Shown: positions 44,217 through 51,543 of the stretch, piece by piece
How the letters are laid out: each line of letters starts with the position of its first letter
Numbering within the stretch: the stretch's first letter is position 1
DNA from: Aureimonas sp. AU12
GTDB taxonomy: Bacteria; Pseudomonadota; Alphaproteobacteria; Rhizobiales; Rhizobiaceae
Assembly (NCBI RefSeq): GCF_001463705.1
Contig: NZ_BBWH01000005.1
Span: 30,286-94,285 of the forward strand
Direction of reading: 5' to 3'
Length of the DNA: 64,000 bases
Notes under the pieces: model-generated
Told to the model about the DNA's origin: nothing
Databases searched by the model: none
The model's input: only the letters and a program-made list of their open reading frames with translations
Position numbers and translations under genes: made by a program

Positions 44217-45781
44217 GCTGCCAAGGCTCCTTCGATTACGTTGGGCGCGGCCGTCTGGACCGCCTGCGCGGCCATCGCCTGCATCTGTTGCTCCGCGAGA
44301 TCGTCGCCGATCGCCTTGCGCTCGTCGTCGTCGGGGATCAGCGACTTGTCGATGTGCAGCCCCTCGCCGATCCGCCCGAGAACCTTGTCCATGTGGACGT
44401 ACAGCGGCACCTTATCCGGGCCGGCGAGCTGGCCGACCATCTCGACATAGGTGGCGATCGACGCCAGGCGCTCGCCGTTGAGCGCGGCCGCCATCGGCGA
44501 CTGAACCGCCGTCGCGATCAGGAACTGGTCGATGTTCAGCGGCGCGTCGAGGAACCCCATCTCGTAGAGGATCTCGGCGACGCGAGGCGCGATCACCGGC
44601 ATGATCTCGTTCGTCAGGCGGCCGAAAGCGCCGATATGCGTCTCGGCTTTCTGCCGCAGGCGGCCCGCGATCTCGGAGGCCGAACGCGGCGTGCCCTCGT
44701 ATTCGGGGATCCGAACGTCGTAGAGCGCCTGTTTCACGTCGGCTTGCAGGTTGCCGATCACCATGCGCGCCACGTCCATGCGCCCCGAGGCCGGGTCGAT
44801 GCGTGACACGTCGGGGCCGAGGATGCCGCCGGTGGACTGCATCGGCCAGAACTCGCCCGGCCCGACCCGCACCGTGTCCGGGTTGAACGTGCCGCCGGAA
44901 CGATAGGCCCAGATCCCGAGCATCTGAATGGCCGCGGCCTTCAGCGCCAGTTCCTGCGCCTTGTTCAGCGTCTTGATCGACGGCAGGGCGAGCAGGACTG
45001 GACCGCGCCCGTAAGCTTCGCCGGGCACGCGGTAGTAGCGCGGCACGGCGATCGGCTGCGACTTCGACCAGCTCGAGGTGACGAAACCGGGATGATTGTC
45101 GATCGAGACCCGGAAGTCCCAGCCATACTGGTTGCCGCCAGTCCGCTTGACGAAGTCCTGATAGATCGTGACCTCTTCGGTGGCTTTGTCCTTCGCGTTG
45201 AAGTCTTCGGGGAATGTCCCGTTCGGAAAGGCGTCGCGGATCGCCTGGCGCTCCATGCGCTGTTTCCACGACACGAAGTTCACGCGGCGGAACCCGTCCT
45301 CGCCGATCGCGATCTCGTCGAAGGGGATCGCCACGAACATGACCGGCTGCTGGCTATCGCCCTTCACCGGCAGGATCGCACCCGTCCCGACGCCGAGATC
45401 GATGCAAGCCTCGTGAACGGCCATGTCCCATTCGCCCGTCAGGAAAAACGGGTACATGCCGGCGGCGATCTTCTCGAGCTCGCGATCGAGCTTGGACGCG
45501 CCGGCGCCGAGCTTCTGTTTCGCCAGGGCGCCGGACTGCAGCGTGAACGGCTGCTGGCCCGCAGGGAAGAGATCCCGCTGCAGGCTGCCGGCGAAGTACA
45601 TGACCGAAGTCGTCGCCGTCATGTCGAAGAGACGGTCGACCGGGTTCTTGTTCGTCCCGTCGCCACCAGGCCGGCGGTGCGGAATCGCGAACTCGTAGGC
45701 GTCGCGATAGATCTTGTTCCACGGCTCGCGCTTGGACCAAATCTTGTCGCGCCGCGCCATGTGCAGCGGATAATCGTCCAT
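44213..45781 (-). CDS. Portal (head-to-tail connector) protein
   Basis: 522-aa protein matching podovirus head-tail connectors (Head-tail_con family). Landmarks are the N-terminal WSKREPWNKIYRDAYEFAIPHR, MTATTSVMYFAGSLQRDLFPAGQQ, FDEIAIGEDGFRRVNFVSWK, RYYRVPGEAYGRGPVLLALPSIKTLN and PDTVRVGPGEFWPMQSTGG. T7 gp8 is 536 aa, so length is normal. Twelve copies form the DNA entry ring. The start MDDYPLHMARRD follows a 75-aa gene with a 2-bp gap, and the next in-frame ATG (MARRD) would shorten it by 7 residues. Confidence 0.92.
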   Translation of the reverse strand: MDDYPLHMARRDKIWSKREPWNKIYRDAYEFAIPHRRPGGDGTNKNPVDRLFDMTATTSVMYFAGSLQRDLFPAGQQPFTLQSGALAKQKLGAGASKLDRELEKIAAGMYPFFLTGEWDMAVHEACIDLGVGTGAILPVKGDSQQPVMFVAIPFDEIAIGEDGFRRVNFVSWKQRMERQAIRDAFPNGTFPEDFNAKDKATEEVTIYQDFVKRTGGNQYGWDFRVSIDNHPGFVTSSWSKSQPIAVPRYYRVPGEAYGRGPVLLALPSIKTLNKAQELALKAAAIQMLGIWAYRSGGTFNPDTVRVGPGEFWPMQSTGGILGPDVSRIDPASGRMDVARMVIGNLQADVKQALYDVRIPEYEGTPRSASEIAGRLRQKAETHIGAFGRLTNEIMPVIAPRVAEILYEMGFLDAPLNIDQFLIATAVQSPMAAALNGERLASIATYVEMVGQLAGPDKVPLYVHMDKVLGRIGEGLHIDKSLIPDDDERKAIGDDLAEQQMQAMAAQAVQTAAPNVIEGALAA

Positions 45782-45783
45782 CG

Positions 45784-46011
45784 TCAGCCGCCGAGCGTCG
45801 TGGCAAGACCGCCGTCGCCGGCGTCGGTCACGAAGAGCCGGCGCCCGCGCGACGCCTTGCGGCTGGCGCCGGTGTCCAGCTCGGCCTTCTGGACCTGTGC
45901 GAGCTGCTGATCGTTCGACACGGCCTGAAGCTGGCGCGACAGCGCGGAATCCTTGCGCGCCTGCTCGGCCGCTTTCTTCGCGTCGTCGCCGCCGCCGAAC
46001 AGTTTTCCCAT
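45784..46011 (-). CDS. Small hypothetical protein upstream of the portal gene
   Basis: 75-aa protein, helical and charged (KKAAEQARKDSALSRQLQAV) with a Gly-rich N-terminus (MGKLFGGGDD) and basic tail (ASRKASRGRRLFV). No domain is recognised. The ATG overlaps the preceding gene's TGA (TGATG) and it ends 2 bp before the portal gene. Equivalent short genes occur just upstream of portals in related podoviruses. Confidence 0.65.
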   Translation of the reverse strand: MGKLFGGGDDAKKAAEQARKDSALSRQLQAVSNDQQLAQVQKAELDTGASRKASRGRRLFVTDAGDGGLATTLGG

Positions 46012-46418
46012 CAACCCCTCCAGATCCAGAGCCGTCCGCCTTCGGCGTCGGTCTCGAGGAAACCGGCCAGGCGCGCCATGCGGCGACCGGCCCGGTTGGA
46101 GGGCTTGATCCGTGCCACGATGACGACGCCATGATCCGCGATGGGGCGCAGCATTAACTGCGCCGTGCGGACCAAGCCGAGCATGTCGGCGCGGGCGGCC
46201 GGATCGAAGAGCAGGCAGAGCTCCCGCACATGCGGCCCCTCCGGGAAGAGCGTCGCGACGCTCAGGAGCCGATCGCCCCGGTAGACCGCCACGGTATCGG
46301 ACCGGCGCGCCTGATACGTCGCCCAGCGCCGCAGCCGCCGCTGGCTCCCGGCGAGGCGCATCACATCGACGAGGTTGGCCGGCGTCTCGGCCCGCAGCGC
46401 CTCACGATGCGAAGACAT
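46011..46418 (-). CDS. GNAT-like protein
   Basis: 135-aa protein with an acetyltransferase-like profile: a central segment RRSDTVAVYRGDRLLSVATLFP and a C-terminal IKPSNRAGRRMARLAGFLETDAEGG, which resembles the acetyl-CoA-binding and final strands of GNAT proteins (NRAG..MARLAGF). No full catalytic pattern can be confirmed. It overlaps the end of the terminase large subunit gene by 17 bp and is probably co-translated. A virion or host-modification role is speculation. Confidence 0.5.
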   Translation of the reverse strand: MSSHREALRAETPANLVDVMRLAGSQRRLRRWATYQARRSDTVAVYRGDRLLSVATLFPEGPHVRELCLLFDPAARADMLGLVRTAQLMLRPIADHGVVIVARIKPSNRAGRRMARLAGFLETDAEGGRLWIWRG

Positions 46419-47970
46419 CGAAATCCGTCCGGGCGCGCGCCGAGGAGATCGGGACCACCTTTGCCGGGCGGCCCATGCGTGAGGCATCGACGATCGCGCC
46501 GGCGCGGCCTCGATGCCCGAGGCACAGATACTGCCAGGCGTCGTGAACGTGGGAATAGCTGTTCTTGGCGACGGCCAGCTTGTCGGTCGCGCCCTTGCTG
46601 GCCAGCTTCGTCAGCTTGTAGTGGGCCGCGAAGCCGCCGATCGTCGTCTCGCAGCACGACGAGACCAGGAGGCGCGGTGTGCTGCCATCGATGGGCGCGC
46701 CTAGATACCAGCGCACCGCGTCCTGACGCAGGGCCGGCTCATTCGACGGCGCAGGCTGGATCGAGACGTTCAGCGCCCGCGCCACGATCTCCATGTGCGC
46801 CAGCTCGCCGGCCTGCCGATCGGCGCCGTAGAACGCCGACGGATCCGCCCAGGCTTCCGAGATCGGGAAGCCGGGGAAGTCGGAGATCAGCACCTCGAGC
46901 ACCATCGTGGCGAAGCGCGACGGGCCGGTGCCAGGCTCCGCACAGATCTCCCGCAGCATGCGAAGCTGGCCGTTCGGCATGAACTGGCCGATGCCGCAGG
47001 CCGGCGAGCCGCCGGCGTCTAGGCCGAGCCCGATCGGCAAACCCTTCACCGGCTTCAGCACGGCGTCCGAGCGGTGCCGTGTGTCGTCATATTCGGGATA
47101 GACCGGCTTGCCGTCGCGCGCATAGCCGAACTGGCCGTGGACCATCCGGCGGACCATGTCCTCCGTCTGCGTCGCCGCCTCGAGCTCGTAGGACGAACGC
47201 GGCTTGCCCGCGCGGTTCTCGGCCGCCGGCGATAGACCGGACGGCTGCTGATGAAGCACGAAGCCCTGTTTCTTCTCCGATGGCTTCACGCAAAACCGAT
47301 ACGTCCAGTTGTTGATGTCGGGCGGGTTCATGTCGCCCCAGACCATGCGCGGCAGGATCGTTTCGCCGGGCTCCGGCGTCAGGCCCATCGCCTCGAACTG
47401 CGCCCGCGCGTCCTTCGAGATCCGTGCGAGCTCGCTATCGGCGATCTGCGCCACTGGCGGGTATCGCCCCGTCCGCTGGAAGAATAGGCCCGGCACCTTC
47501 TCGTCGAGCATGTCGCACTCGTTCATCCAGCCCATCGAGATTTCATAGCCCTTGATGAACTGCTCGACGTTTGCGTCGCCCACTGCCCCCGTCTCGAGTT
47601 GGAAATCGATGATGACCTTCTCGTTGCCGCGTAGGGCCGCCCAGCGCAGGTGATGCTTGATGGGCCGATCCTGTCCGCCCGAATACGACACCGTCCAAGG
47701 GTGATCCTCCGGGAAGGCTTCCTTCCAGGAGGCCAGCGCCGTGCGCTCGAAGTCGCGATAGGTGTTGCGGATGCAGGCGATCTTGACCCGCACGACCCCG
47801 TCCCGGCACACGGGCATGTAGGTCGCGGCCAGAAGCGGCCCCTTCATCACCGAGGCGACCGTCTTCCCCGACCCGGCCGGGCCCATGATGATGTCGATCG
47901 GCCCCCGCGACTGCAGGAACCCCGCACCCACCGGACCAGGCGGACGGTAGTGCTGAAGGTTGATACCCAT
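46402..47970 (-). CDS. Terminase large subunit
   Basis: 522-aa packaging motor. The ATPase domain has the Walker A GPAGSGKT at residues 30-37, then a Walker-B-like region around GWMNECDMLD in the T7-gp19-like family. The C-terminal nuclease domain has acidic patches (GLGLDAGGSPACG, EAWADPSAF, KNSYSHVHDAWQYL). The start MGINLQHY is the first ATG. It overlaps the GNAT-like gene at its 3' end. It cuts and translocates DNA into proheads with the small subunit. Confidence 0.95.
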   Translation of the reverse strand: MGINLQHYRPPGPVGAGFLQSRGPIDIIMGPAGSGKTVASVMKGPLLAATYMPVCRDGVVRVKIACIRNTYRDFERTALASWKEAFPEDHPWTVSYSGGQDRPIKHHLRWAALRGNEKVIIDFQLETGAVGDANVEQFIKGYEISMGWMNECDMLDEKVPGLFFQRTGRYPPVAQIADSELARISKDARAQFEAMGLTPEPGETILPRMVWGDMNPPDINNWTYRFCVKPSEKKQGFVLHQQPSGLSPAAENRAGKPRSSYELEAATQTEDMVRRMVHGQFGYARDGKPVYPEYDDTRHRSDAVLKPVKGLPIGLGLDAGGSPACGIGQFMPNGQLRMLREICAEPGTGPSRFATMVLEVLISDFPGFPISEAWADPSAFYGADRQAGELAHMEIVARALNVSIQPAPSNEPALRQDAVRWYLGAPIDGSTPRLLVSSCCETTIGGFAAHYKLTKLASKGATDKLAVAKNSYSHVHDAWQYLCLGHRGRAGAIVDASRMGRPAKVVPISSARARTDFDVFAS

Positions 47971-48332
47971 GACCCGATCCCGTTTCGGACGCGGCTACCC
48001 GCACCCGTCCCGAAACTACCGAGGTTCGCGGCCCATCAAGTGAGCCGGCAGGTCTCGTGTGTGTGAGAGCGGATGCCCCTACGGGGGTGGGCGGGCGCGA
48101 GTTTTGAAGGCCGGCCCCGGCGGCGCCGCGCTGGACGGAGGCCGGGGGGCGGGGTCGAAGGGAGGTGGCCAGGCGGCGCGGCGGGTGAAATGGCGCCGAG
48201 CTGGAACGGCCTCGACGCGACCGCATGATTTTCAATAACGGGCTACAGCGCCAATAGTCCAATTTCATCAATGCCTTAGCGCATAGCGTAAGAGGGATAC
48301 GCCAACCCTCTTACGCGGCACCAACGGCTAAG
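47971..48332. other. Non-coding region between terminase genes
   Basis: 362 bp with no convincing gene. It contains G/C-rich runs near 48130-48160 and, at 48286-48316, one of the three CGTAAGAGG palindromes just past the TerS stop. An AT-richer stretch (about 48225-48285) could hold a leftward promoter for the large-subunit gene. The gap is unusual because the two terminase genes are normally adjacent. Confidence 0.45.
48286..48316. repeat. Palindrome, middle copy of the CGTAAGAGG family
   Basis: Perfect 11-bp arms (GCGTAAGAGGG / CCCTCTTACGC) with a 9-nt loop, 17 bp past the stop of the terminase small subunit gene. It shares GCGTAAGAGG with the copies at both prophage ends. Confidence 0.6.
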
Positions 48333-48815
48333 TCATTGATCCGTATCGCTTTCGCCCACGATGCCGGTCAGGCTGAACACGCCGTCCGCCACCGCCTTCG
48401 TCGTCATGTCGCCGACCACCAGGACGCCGAGCGACCGCTCCTCGACATGGACTTCCGTCGGCCGCTTGCTCTCGAAGTAGGGCAGCAGCTCGGCGTTCGC
48501 CTTGAGGATCATGTTCGCCGCATCGAGCCGATCGCAGGCAAGCTCGGCCGACAGCCGGACCGGATCCGCGTTCGCCAGCGCCGCGAGGTTCATCATCGGA
48601 TGCTGGAAGCCCATCTTGAGCAGGGTATCGCGCATCTGGGTCGTGCGCTTGTTGGCCGCTCCCTTCGGCCTCCCGCGCCCTTTGCTCGTCGCAAGGGTAT
48701 CCGCCACATGGCGAACCGGACCGGCGAAGAGGGGCGCGTCCTCGAACAGATCCACCGCCTCGCCGGCCTCGTTCTCACCGCCGTTTTCCACCATTTCGCC
48801 CGGCGTGTGTGCCAC
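48333..48815 (-). CDS. Terminase small subunit (putative)
   Basis: 160-aa protein. The segment SKGRGRPKGAANKRTTQMRDTLLKMG carries a basic DNA-binding patch followed by helices, then a helical region (NLAALANADPVRLSAELACDRLDAANMILK) like the oligomerisation part of TerS proteins. The C-terminal tail is acidic (DGVFSLTGIVGESDTDQ). The gene lies upstream of TerL in the late operon. The start is GTG; an ATG 7 codons later is an alternative. Confidence 0.72.
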   Translation of the reverse strand: MAHTPGEMVENGGENEAGEAVDLFEDAPLFAGPVRHVADTLATSKGRGRPKGAANKRTTQMRDTLLKMGFQHPMMNLAALANADPVRLSAELACDRLDAANMILKANAELLPYFESKRPTEVHVEERSLGVLVVGDMTTKAVADGVFSLTGIVGESDTDQ

Positions 48816-48896
48816 TCGCAGCCCCCGATTTGCGGCGATCTCGGCCGCCCCGACTATTCGATGCCTATTTTATTCGATCCCGACGGCATCAAGTCC

Positions 48897-49170
48897 GGTA
48901 ACGCATCGAGGCCCTCTCGGTAACGGCTGGTAACGGCCAATCGGCCAGCGTTTACAATGAGATATACACCTGACGTTACTGGTTACCATGTTACCAACCC
49001 TGCGCACATGCGCGCGCCTGCAAGCGCACGCGCACGCATCCGCGTAGGTTGCGCGCGTGCGCACATACGCGCGAGGCAAATCCCGGTAACGCGGTAACGG
49101 CGCTCATAAGCCATTGATTTGTCTGGTTTCTACCGTTACCGGCCGTTACCGGAGGCGTTACCGTGGTAAC
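48897..49170. repeat. Iteron-like GGTAAC/GTTACC cluster
   Basis: Exact matches occur near 48897, 48919, 48929, 48982, 48990, 49085, 49093, 49135, 49145, 49157 and 49165, mixing both orientations, mostly as GGTAACG or CGTTACC. Spacing is near 8-12 bp in the subclusters, about one helical turn. A variant GTTACT sits at 48975. This density in 275 bp is far above chance for such DNA. Confidence 0.8.
49001..49073. other. Alternating purine-pyrimidine (potential Z-DNA) tract
   Basis: Runs of CG, CA and GC steps (TGCGCACATGCGCGCGC, AGCGCACGCGCACGCAT, TTGCGCGCGTGCGCACATA) with two self-complementary TGCGCA cores. It lies between the two halves of the GGTAAC cluster. Confidence 0.6.
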
Positions 49171-49373
49171 GATCGCCTCCCCTCACCCGTCCGGCCGTCG
49201 AACGATCCGCCACCGTGTCACGGCTGCGACTGTCTTAAGTGCCCGACGCGAAGCGGACCGGGTCGGCGGAGCCGAGAGGGACGAAACGCGAGGGCTCCGC
49301 TTTCACTCCTGACGGGCGAGGGATAGGGGAGCCGATGCAACTGACGGTGACGACAGGGCACGGGATCGACAGC

Positions 49374-49405
49374 AAAAAGCCCGCCAAAGCTGGGCTTGGG
49401 CGGGC
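49374..49405 (-). terminator. Factor-independent terminator of the RHH/membrane-protein operon
   Basis: On the - strand, stem GCCCGCC / GGCGGGC is followed by TTTTT at 49378-49374, about 36 bp past the stop of the 99-aa membrane protein gene. Confidence 0.8.
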
Positions 49406-49440
49406 CGAATGATGTGGCCGACAGAGGGGGTGTTGTTTCG

Positions 49441-49740
49441 TTACCCCCTTCGACGCCGGCGGCCGTTTGCACGTTGAAGCCAGCGAAGGAGAGCGAGCAG
49501 GATGCGGCGACGGAGCGCGTAGAGGACGAGGATCGCGACCAGACCGATCAACAGCCAACGCACGGCGGGCCGCTCAAAGGCGGCGACCAAATGGTCAAGC
49601 AGGTCGTCAGGCGGATCATAAAACGTGACTGCCCGGGTGTCCTCCGGCGCTGAAAGAATAACGCCGCCGGTGGAGGGTGACGGCGAAGCGTTGATTAGCG
49701 GCTCGGCACGGTAGCCGAAGCGGTCAAGCTCGATTGGCAC
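49441..49740 (-). CDS. Small basic membrane protein, moron candidate
   Basis: 99-aa protein. Residues about 62-78 (WLLIGLVAILVLYAL) form one membrane segment, followed by an Arg/Leu-rich cytoplasmic tail (RRRILLALLRWLQRANGRRRRRG). The N-terminal half is soluble and Asp/Pro-rich (SAPEDTRAVTFYDPPDD). The start overlaps the RHH gene by 17 bp, so the two are translated together. No domain is recognised. Membrane proteins at this kind of locus often mediate superinfection exclusion, but that is only a guess. Confidence 0.6.
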   Translation of the reverse strand: MPIELDRFGYRAEPLINASPSPSTGGVILSAPEDTRAVTFYDPPDDLLDHLVAAFERPAVRWLLIGLVAILVLYALRRRILLALLRWLQRANGRRRRRG

Positions 49741-49924
49741 GAGAGCTCAACCATTCACGCAAGATGATCCGCAACGCTTCAGGGCGCGTGTCAGCCGAGA
49801 TCTCTGGCATAACCGCGTCCAACTCACTTAGCAGGCCAGCGTCCAAACGTACTTGCACTGGCGTGCCGACACCTGTTGGCGGCCGTCCCTTCGGTTTTCT
49901 GGATGCAGAAATGCTTGACGACAT
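49724..49924 (-). CDS. Ribbon-helix-helix DNA-binding protein
   Basis: 66-aa protein. GTPVQVRLDAGLLSELDAVMPE fits the strand-helix-helix pattern of Arc/CopG-type regulators, followed by TRPEALRIILREWLSSR. The N-terminal end is basic (SASRKPKGRPP). The start is the ATG at 49924, next to a rightward promoter that contains a CTTAAGTGC site. The protein probably autoregulates the operon with the downstream membrane protein. A type II antitoxin role is possible, but no known toxin family is adjacent. Confidence 0.75.
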   Translation of the reverse strand: MSSSISASRKPKGRPPTGVGTPVQVRLDAGLLSELDAVMPEISADTRPEALRIILREWLSSRANRA

Positions 49925-49943
49925 TCTTAAGTGCAACCATAAA
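49915..49943 (+). promoter_or_regulatory. Rightward promoter with CTTAAGTGC site in the spacer
   Basis: TTGACG (-35) and CATAAA (-10) are separated by 17 bp. The spacer contains CTTAAGTGC at 49926-49934, one of four exact copies in the prophage. It would drive the Tat-signal and antirepressor genes and overlaps the start of the divergent RHH gene. Confidence 0.55.
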
Positions 49944-49949
49944 TGAACG

Positions 49950-49983
49950 AGCCGGGCAAGTGTCATCACCACTTGCGCCGGCT
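49950..49983 (+). terminator. Hairpin in the leader of the Tat-protein gene
   Basis: A strong stem (AGCCGG-G-CAAGTG / CACTTG-CG-CCGGCT with small bulge) with a TCATCAC loop sits between the promoter and the ATG at 50009. It is not followed by a T run, so it could be an attenuator, an mRNA stabiliser or an operator rather than a terminator. Confidence 0.4.
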
Positions 49984-50008
49984 CTAACCCAAGCCATGGA
50001 GATTACCC

Positions 50009-50404
50009 ATGCCAAAGGCTGCACCCTCTATAAACCGCCGAGACTTCCTCGGCCATGTCGCCGGCGCCTACACGGCCGCAACGCTCGTCGCTGGCACGGC
50101 GGTGCCCGTTACACTCGCCTTGCTGATCCAGCACCACCGGGCCACCTACACGGCGTGGGGCGACGCCTGCGCCCTGCTCGACACCGACGAGCCCTGCGAG
50201 GACGACGTGCAACGTGCCGCCCAACTCGAGTACCTAGACGAACTGGCGATCGACGCGCTCGCCACCTATCGTCCCGTCACGATTGAGGAGGCGCGGGAGC
50301 GGTTCGCTTATCTCTATGGCCACATGGGACCGTGGGATCTGTTCCAGCCTCGCCACGAACAGTTCAAGACGCTGATCGCGTCAATGATGCCGGAGAATGC
50401 CTGA
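50009..50404 (+). CDS. Tat-signal protein of unknown function
   Basis: 131-aa protein. The N-terminus has a twin-arginine motif (NRRDFLG) followed by a hydrophobic segment (AAGTLVAGTAVPVTLALL-like; visible as TLVAGTAVPVTLALLIQ), as in Tat signals. The rest is acidic and partly helical (GDACALLDTDEPCEDDVQR, TIEEARERFAYLYGHMG) with two Cys. There is no known domain. Its TGA overlaps the ATG of the antirepressor gene. A phage-encoded Tat substrate is unusual; it may be an exported or membrane-anchored lysogenic factor. Confidence 0.6.
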   Translation: MPKAAPSINRRDFLGHVAGAYTAATLVAGTAVPVTLALLIQHHRATYTAWGDACALLDTDEPCEDDVQRAAQLEYLDELAIDALATYRPVTIEEARERFAYLYGHMGPWDLFQPRHEQFKTLIASMMPENA

Positions 50405-50925
50405 TGTCCGCCTTGAAGCAATTTGCTTTCGACGGCCAGCCAGTCCGCACCGTCGAGATCGAGGGCGAGCCGTGGTTCATCGGCAAAGACGTGGCCGAAA
50501 GGCTCGGCTACACCAACCCGAACAAGGCGATGGCAGACCACTGCAAGGGGGTGGCGAATCACCATCCCCTTCAAACGGCGGGCGGAATGCAAGAGATGCG
50601 CATCCTCTCCGAGCCCGACGTGCTGCGCCTCATCATCGGCAGCAAGCTTCCAGCCGCCGAACGCTTCGAGAGATGGGTGTTCGAAGAGGTATTGCCGAGC
50701 GTCCGCAAGACCGGCCGCTACGGCGAGACCGACAACTGGGAACCGAGCGTCAAGCTTAAATTGGAGATGGTGAAGGAGGCGCGCCGCATCGCCGGCAGCG
50801 ACGAGGCGGTGAAGGTCTGGAACGCGCTGGGGCTGCCGCAGATCGGCGCTGCTCCATCGCCGCCGTCCTTCCCCCGCAGTCAGGTCGTGTGGCGAGAGTG
50901 GCCGATCACCGAAGGCGGCGGCTAG
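50404..50925 (+). CDS. BRO-N domain antirepressor
   Basis: 173-aa protein. A BRO-N domain spans residues about 1-105: FDGQPVRTVEIEGEPWFIGKDVAERLGYTNPNKA, then RILSEPDVLRLIIGSKLPAAERFERWVFEEVLPSVRKTG. These signatures are shared by phage antirepressors of the BRO family. The C-terminal part is poorly conserved. It probably antagonises the lysogenic repressor. It is translationally coupled to the Tat-signal gene by TGATG. Confidence 0.88.
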   Translation: MSALKQFAFDGQPVRTVEIEGEPWFIGKDVAERLGYTNPNKAMADHCKGVANHHPLQTAGGMQEMRILSEPDVLRLIIGSKLPAAERFERWVFEEVLPSVRKTGRYGETDNWEPSVKLKLEMVKEARRIAGSDEAVKVWNALGLPQIGAAPSPPSFPRSQVVWREWPITEGGG

Positions 50926-51106
50926 AGGGGCTACACCCCTCGCCGTCCGCAATCAAGTCGCACGCCATCACGTCGACCAACCGCGACTTAGTGATCGCTC
51001 GTGTGGCCAAAATATCTCGACGTCTTGGACCAAATACGTGCGATGTATCTCAACCGAAATCGCAATACGCTGATTTTCGAGATAAATTTGATTGTCGAGG
51101 TGATTT

Positions 51107-51517
51107 ATGAGGAACAGAGTAGAAAACTCGCTGGAAGAGTCGATTGGGTTCAATCTTCGAAATCTTCGTCTCGCCGCAAAGATTCCCATGGAAACTCTTG
51201 GCGCTGGAATTGGAGTGACATATCAACAAATTCAGAAATATGAACGTGGGAAAAACAGGATTTCCCTATCGACGGCTGTTCGTATTGCAGAATTTCTCAA
51301 GTGCTCCATCGACGAGCTTGTGGAGAATGTGAGCCGGGAAGATTTGATCCCGTTCAACGCCCAATCTCGTCACCATGTAATAAAGACCGCTCATCTGATT
51401 GAAGGGCTGGAACCGAGGCTCCGAACGTCAGTGACGAAATTGATTGAAGCAGTTTCCAATACGTCTGACCTTATCCCGCCCGGCTTTCTGCCCGTCCACG
51501 GACCTATTGCTGACTGA
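51107..51517 (+). CDS. XRE-family regulator of atypical low-GC composition
   Basis: 136-aa protein. The helix-turn-helix lies at residues about 16-65: GFNLRNLRLAAKIPMETLGAGIGVTYQQIQKYERGKNRISLSTAVRIAEFL, the pattern of Cro/CI-like regulators of alphaproteobacteria (GVTYQQIQKYERG). The C-terminal 60 residues are unassigned. The gene and its 160-bp leader have GC content around 47% against about 65% for the neighbours, which marks a separate, recently acquired insertion. The AT-rich leader probably holds its promoter. Confidence 0.85.
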   Translation: MRNRVENSLEESIGFNLRNLRLAAKIPMETLGAGIGVTYQQIQKYERGKNRISLSTAVRIAEFLKCSIDELVENVSREDLIPFNAQSRHHVIKTAHLIEGLEPRLRTSVTKLIEAVSNTSDLIPPGFLPVHGPIAD

Positions 51518-51543
51518 GCCCTGCGCACCAGCAACTCTTAAAA

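Larger units (their letters stand above)
48816..49440. other. 625-bp non-coding region with repeats, candidate origin or packaging site
   Basis: No gene is visible. It holds ten exact copies of the hexamer GGTAAC or its complement GTTACC between 48897 and 49170, two AT-rich patches (about 48855-48885 and 48947-48975), an alternating purine-pyrimidine tract (49001-49073) and a terminator (49374-49405). It separates the late module from the accessory cluster, next to the small terminase gene. Confidence 0.7.

Noticed and set aside
47543..48271. A 242-codon open frame across the TerL start and the intergenic gap
   Set aside because: Its composition is unlike the neighbours, it overlaps TerL out of frame and shows no domain.
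48897..49170. CRISPR array made of the GGTAAC repeats
   Set aside because: Repeats are only 6-7 bp, in both orientations and with irregular short spacing; no cas genes are nearby.
50925..50941. GAGGGG/CCCCTC hairpin after the antirepressor gene as a terminator
   Set aside because: The stem is only 6 bp and no T run follows, so support is too weak to list it.
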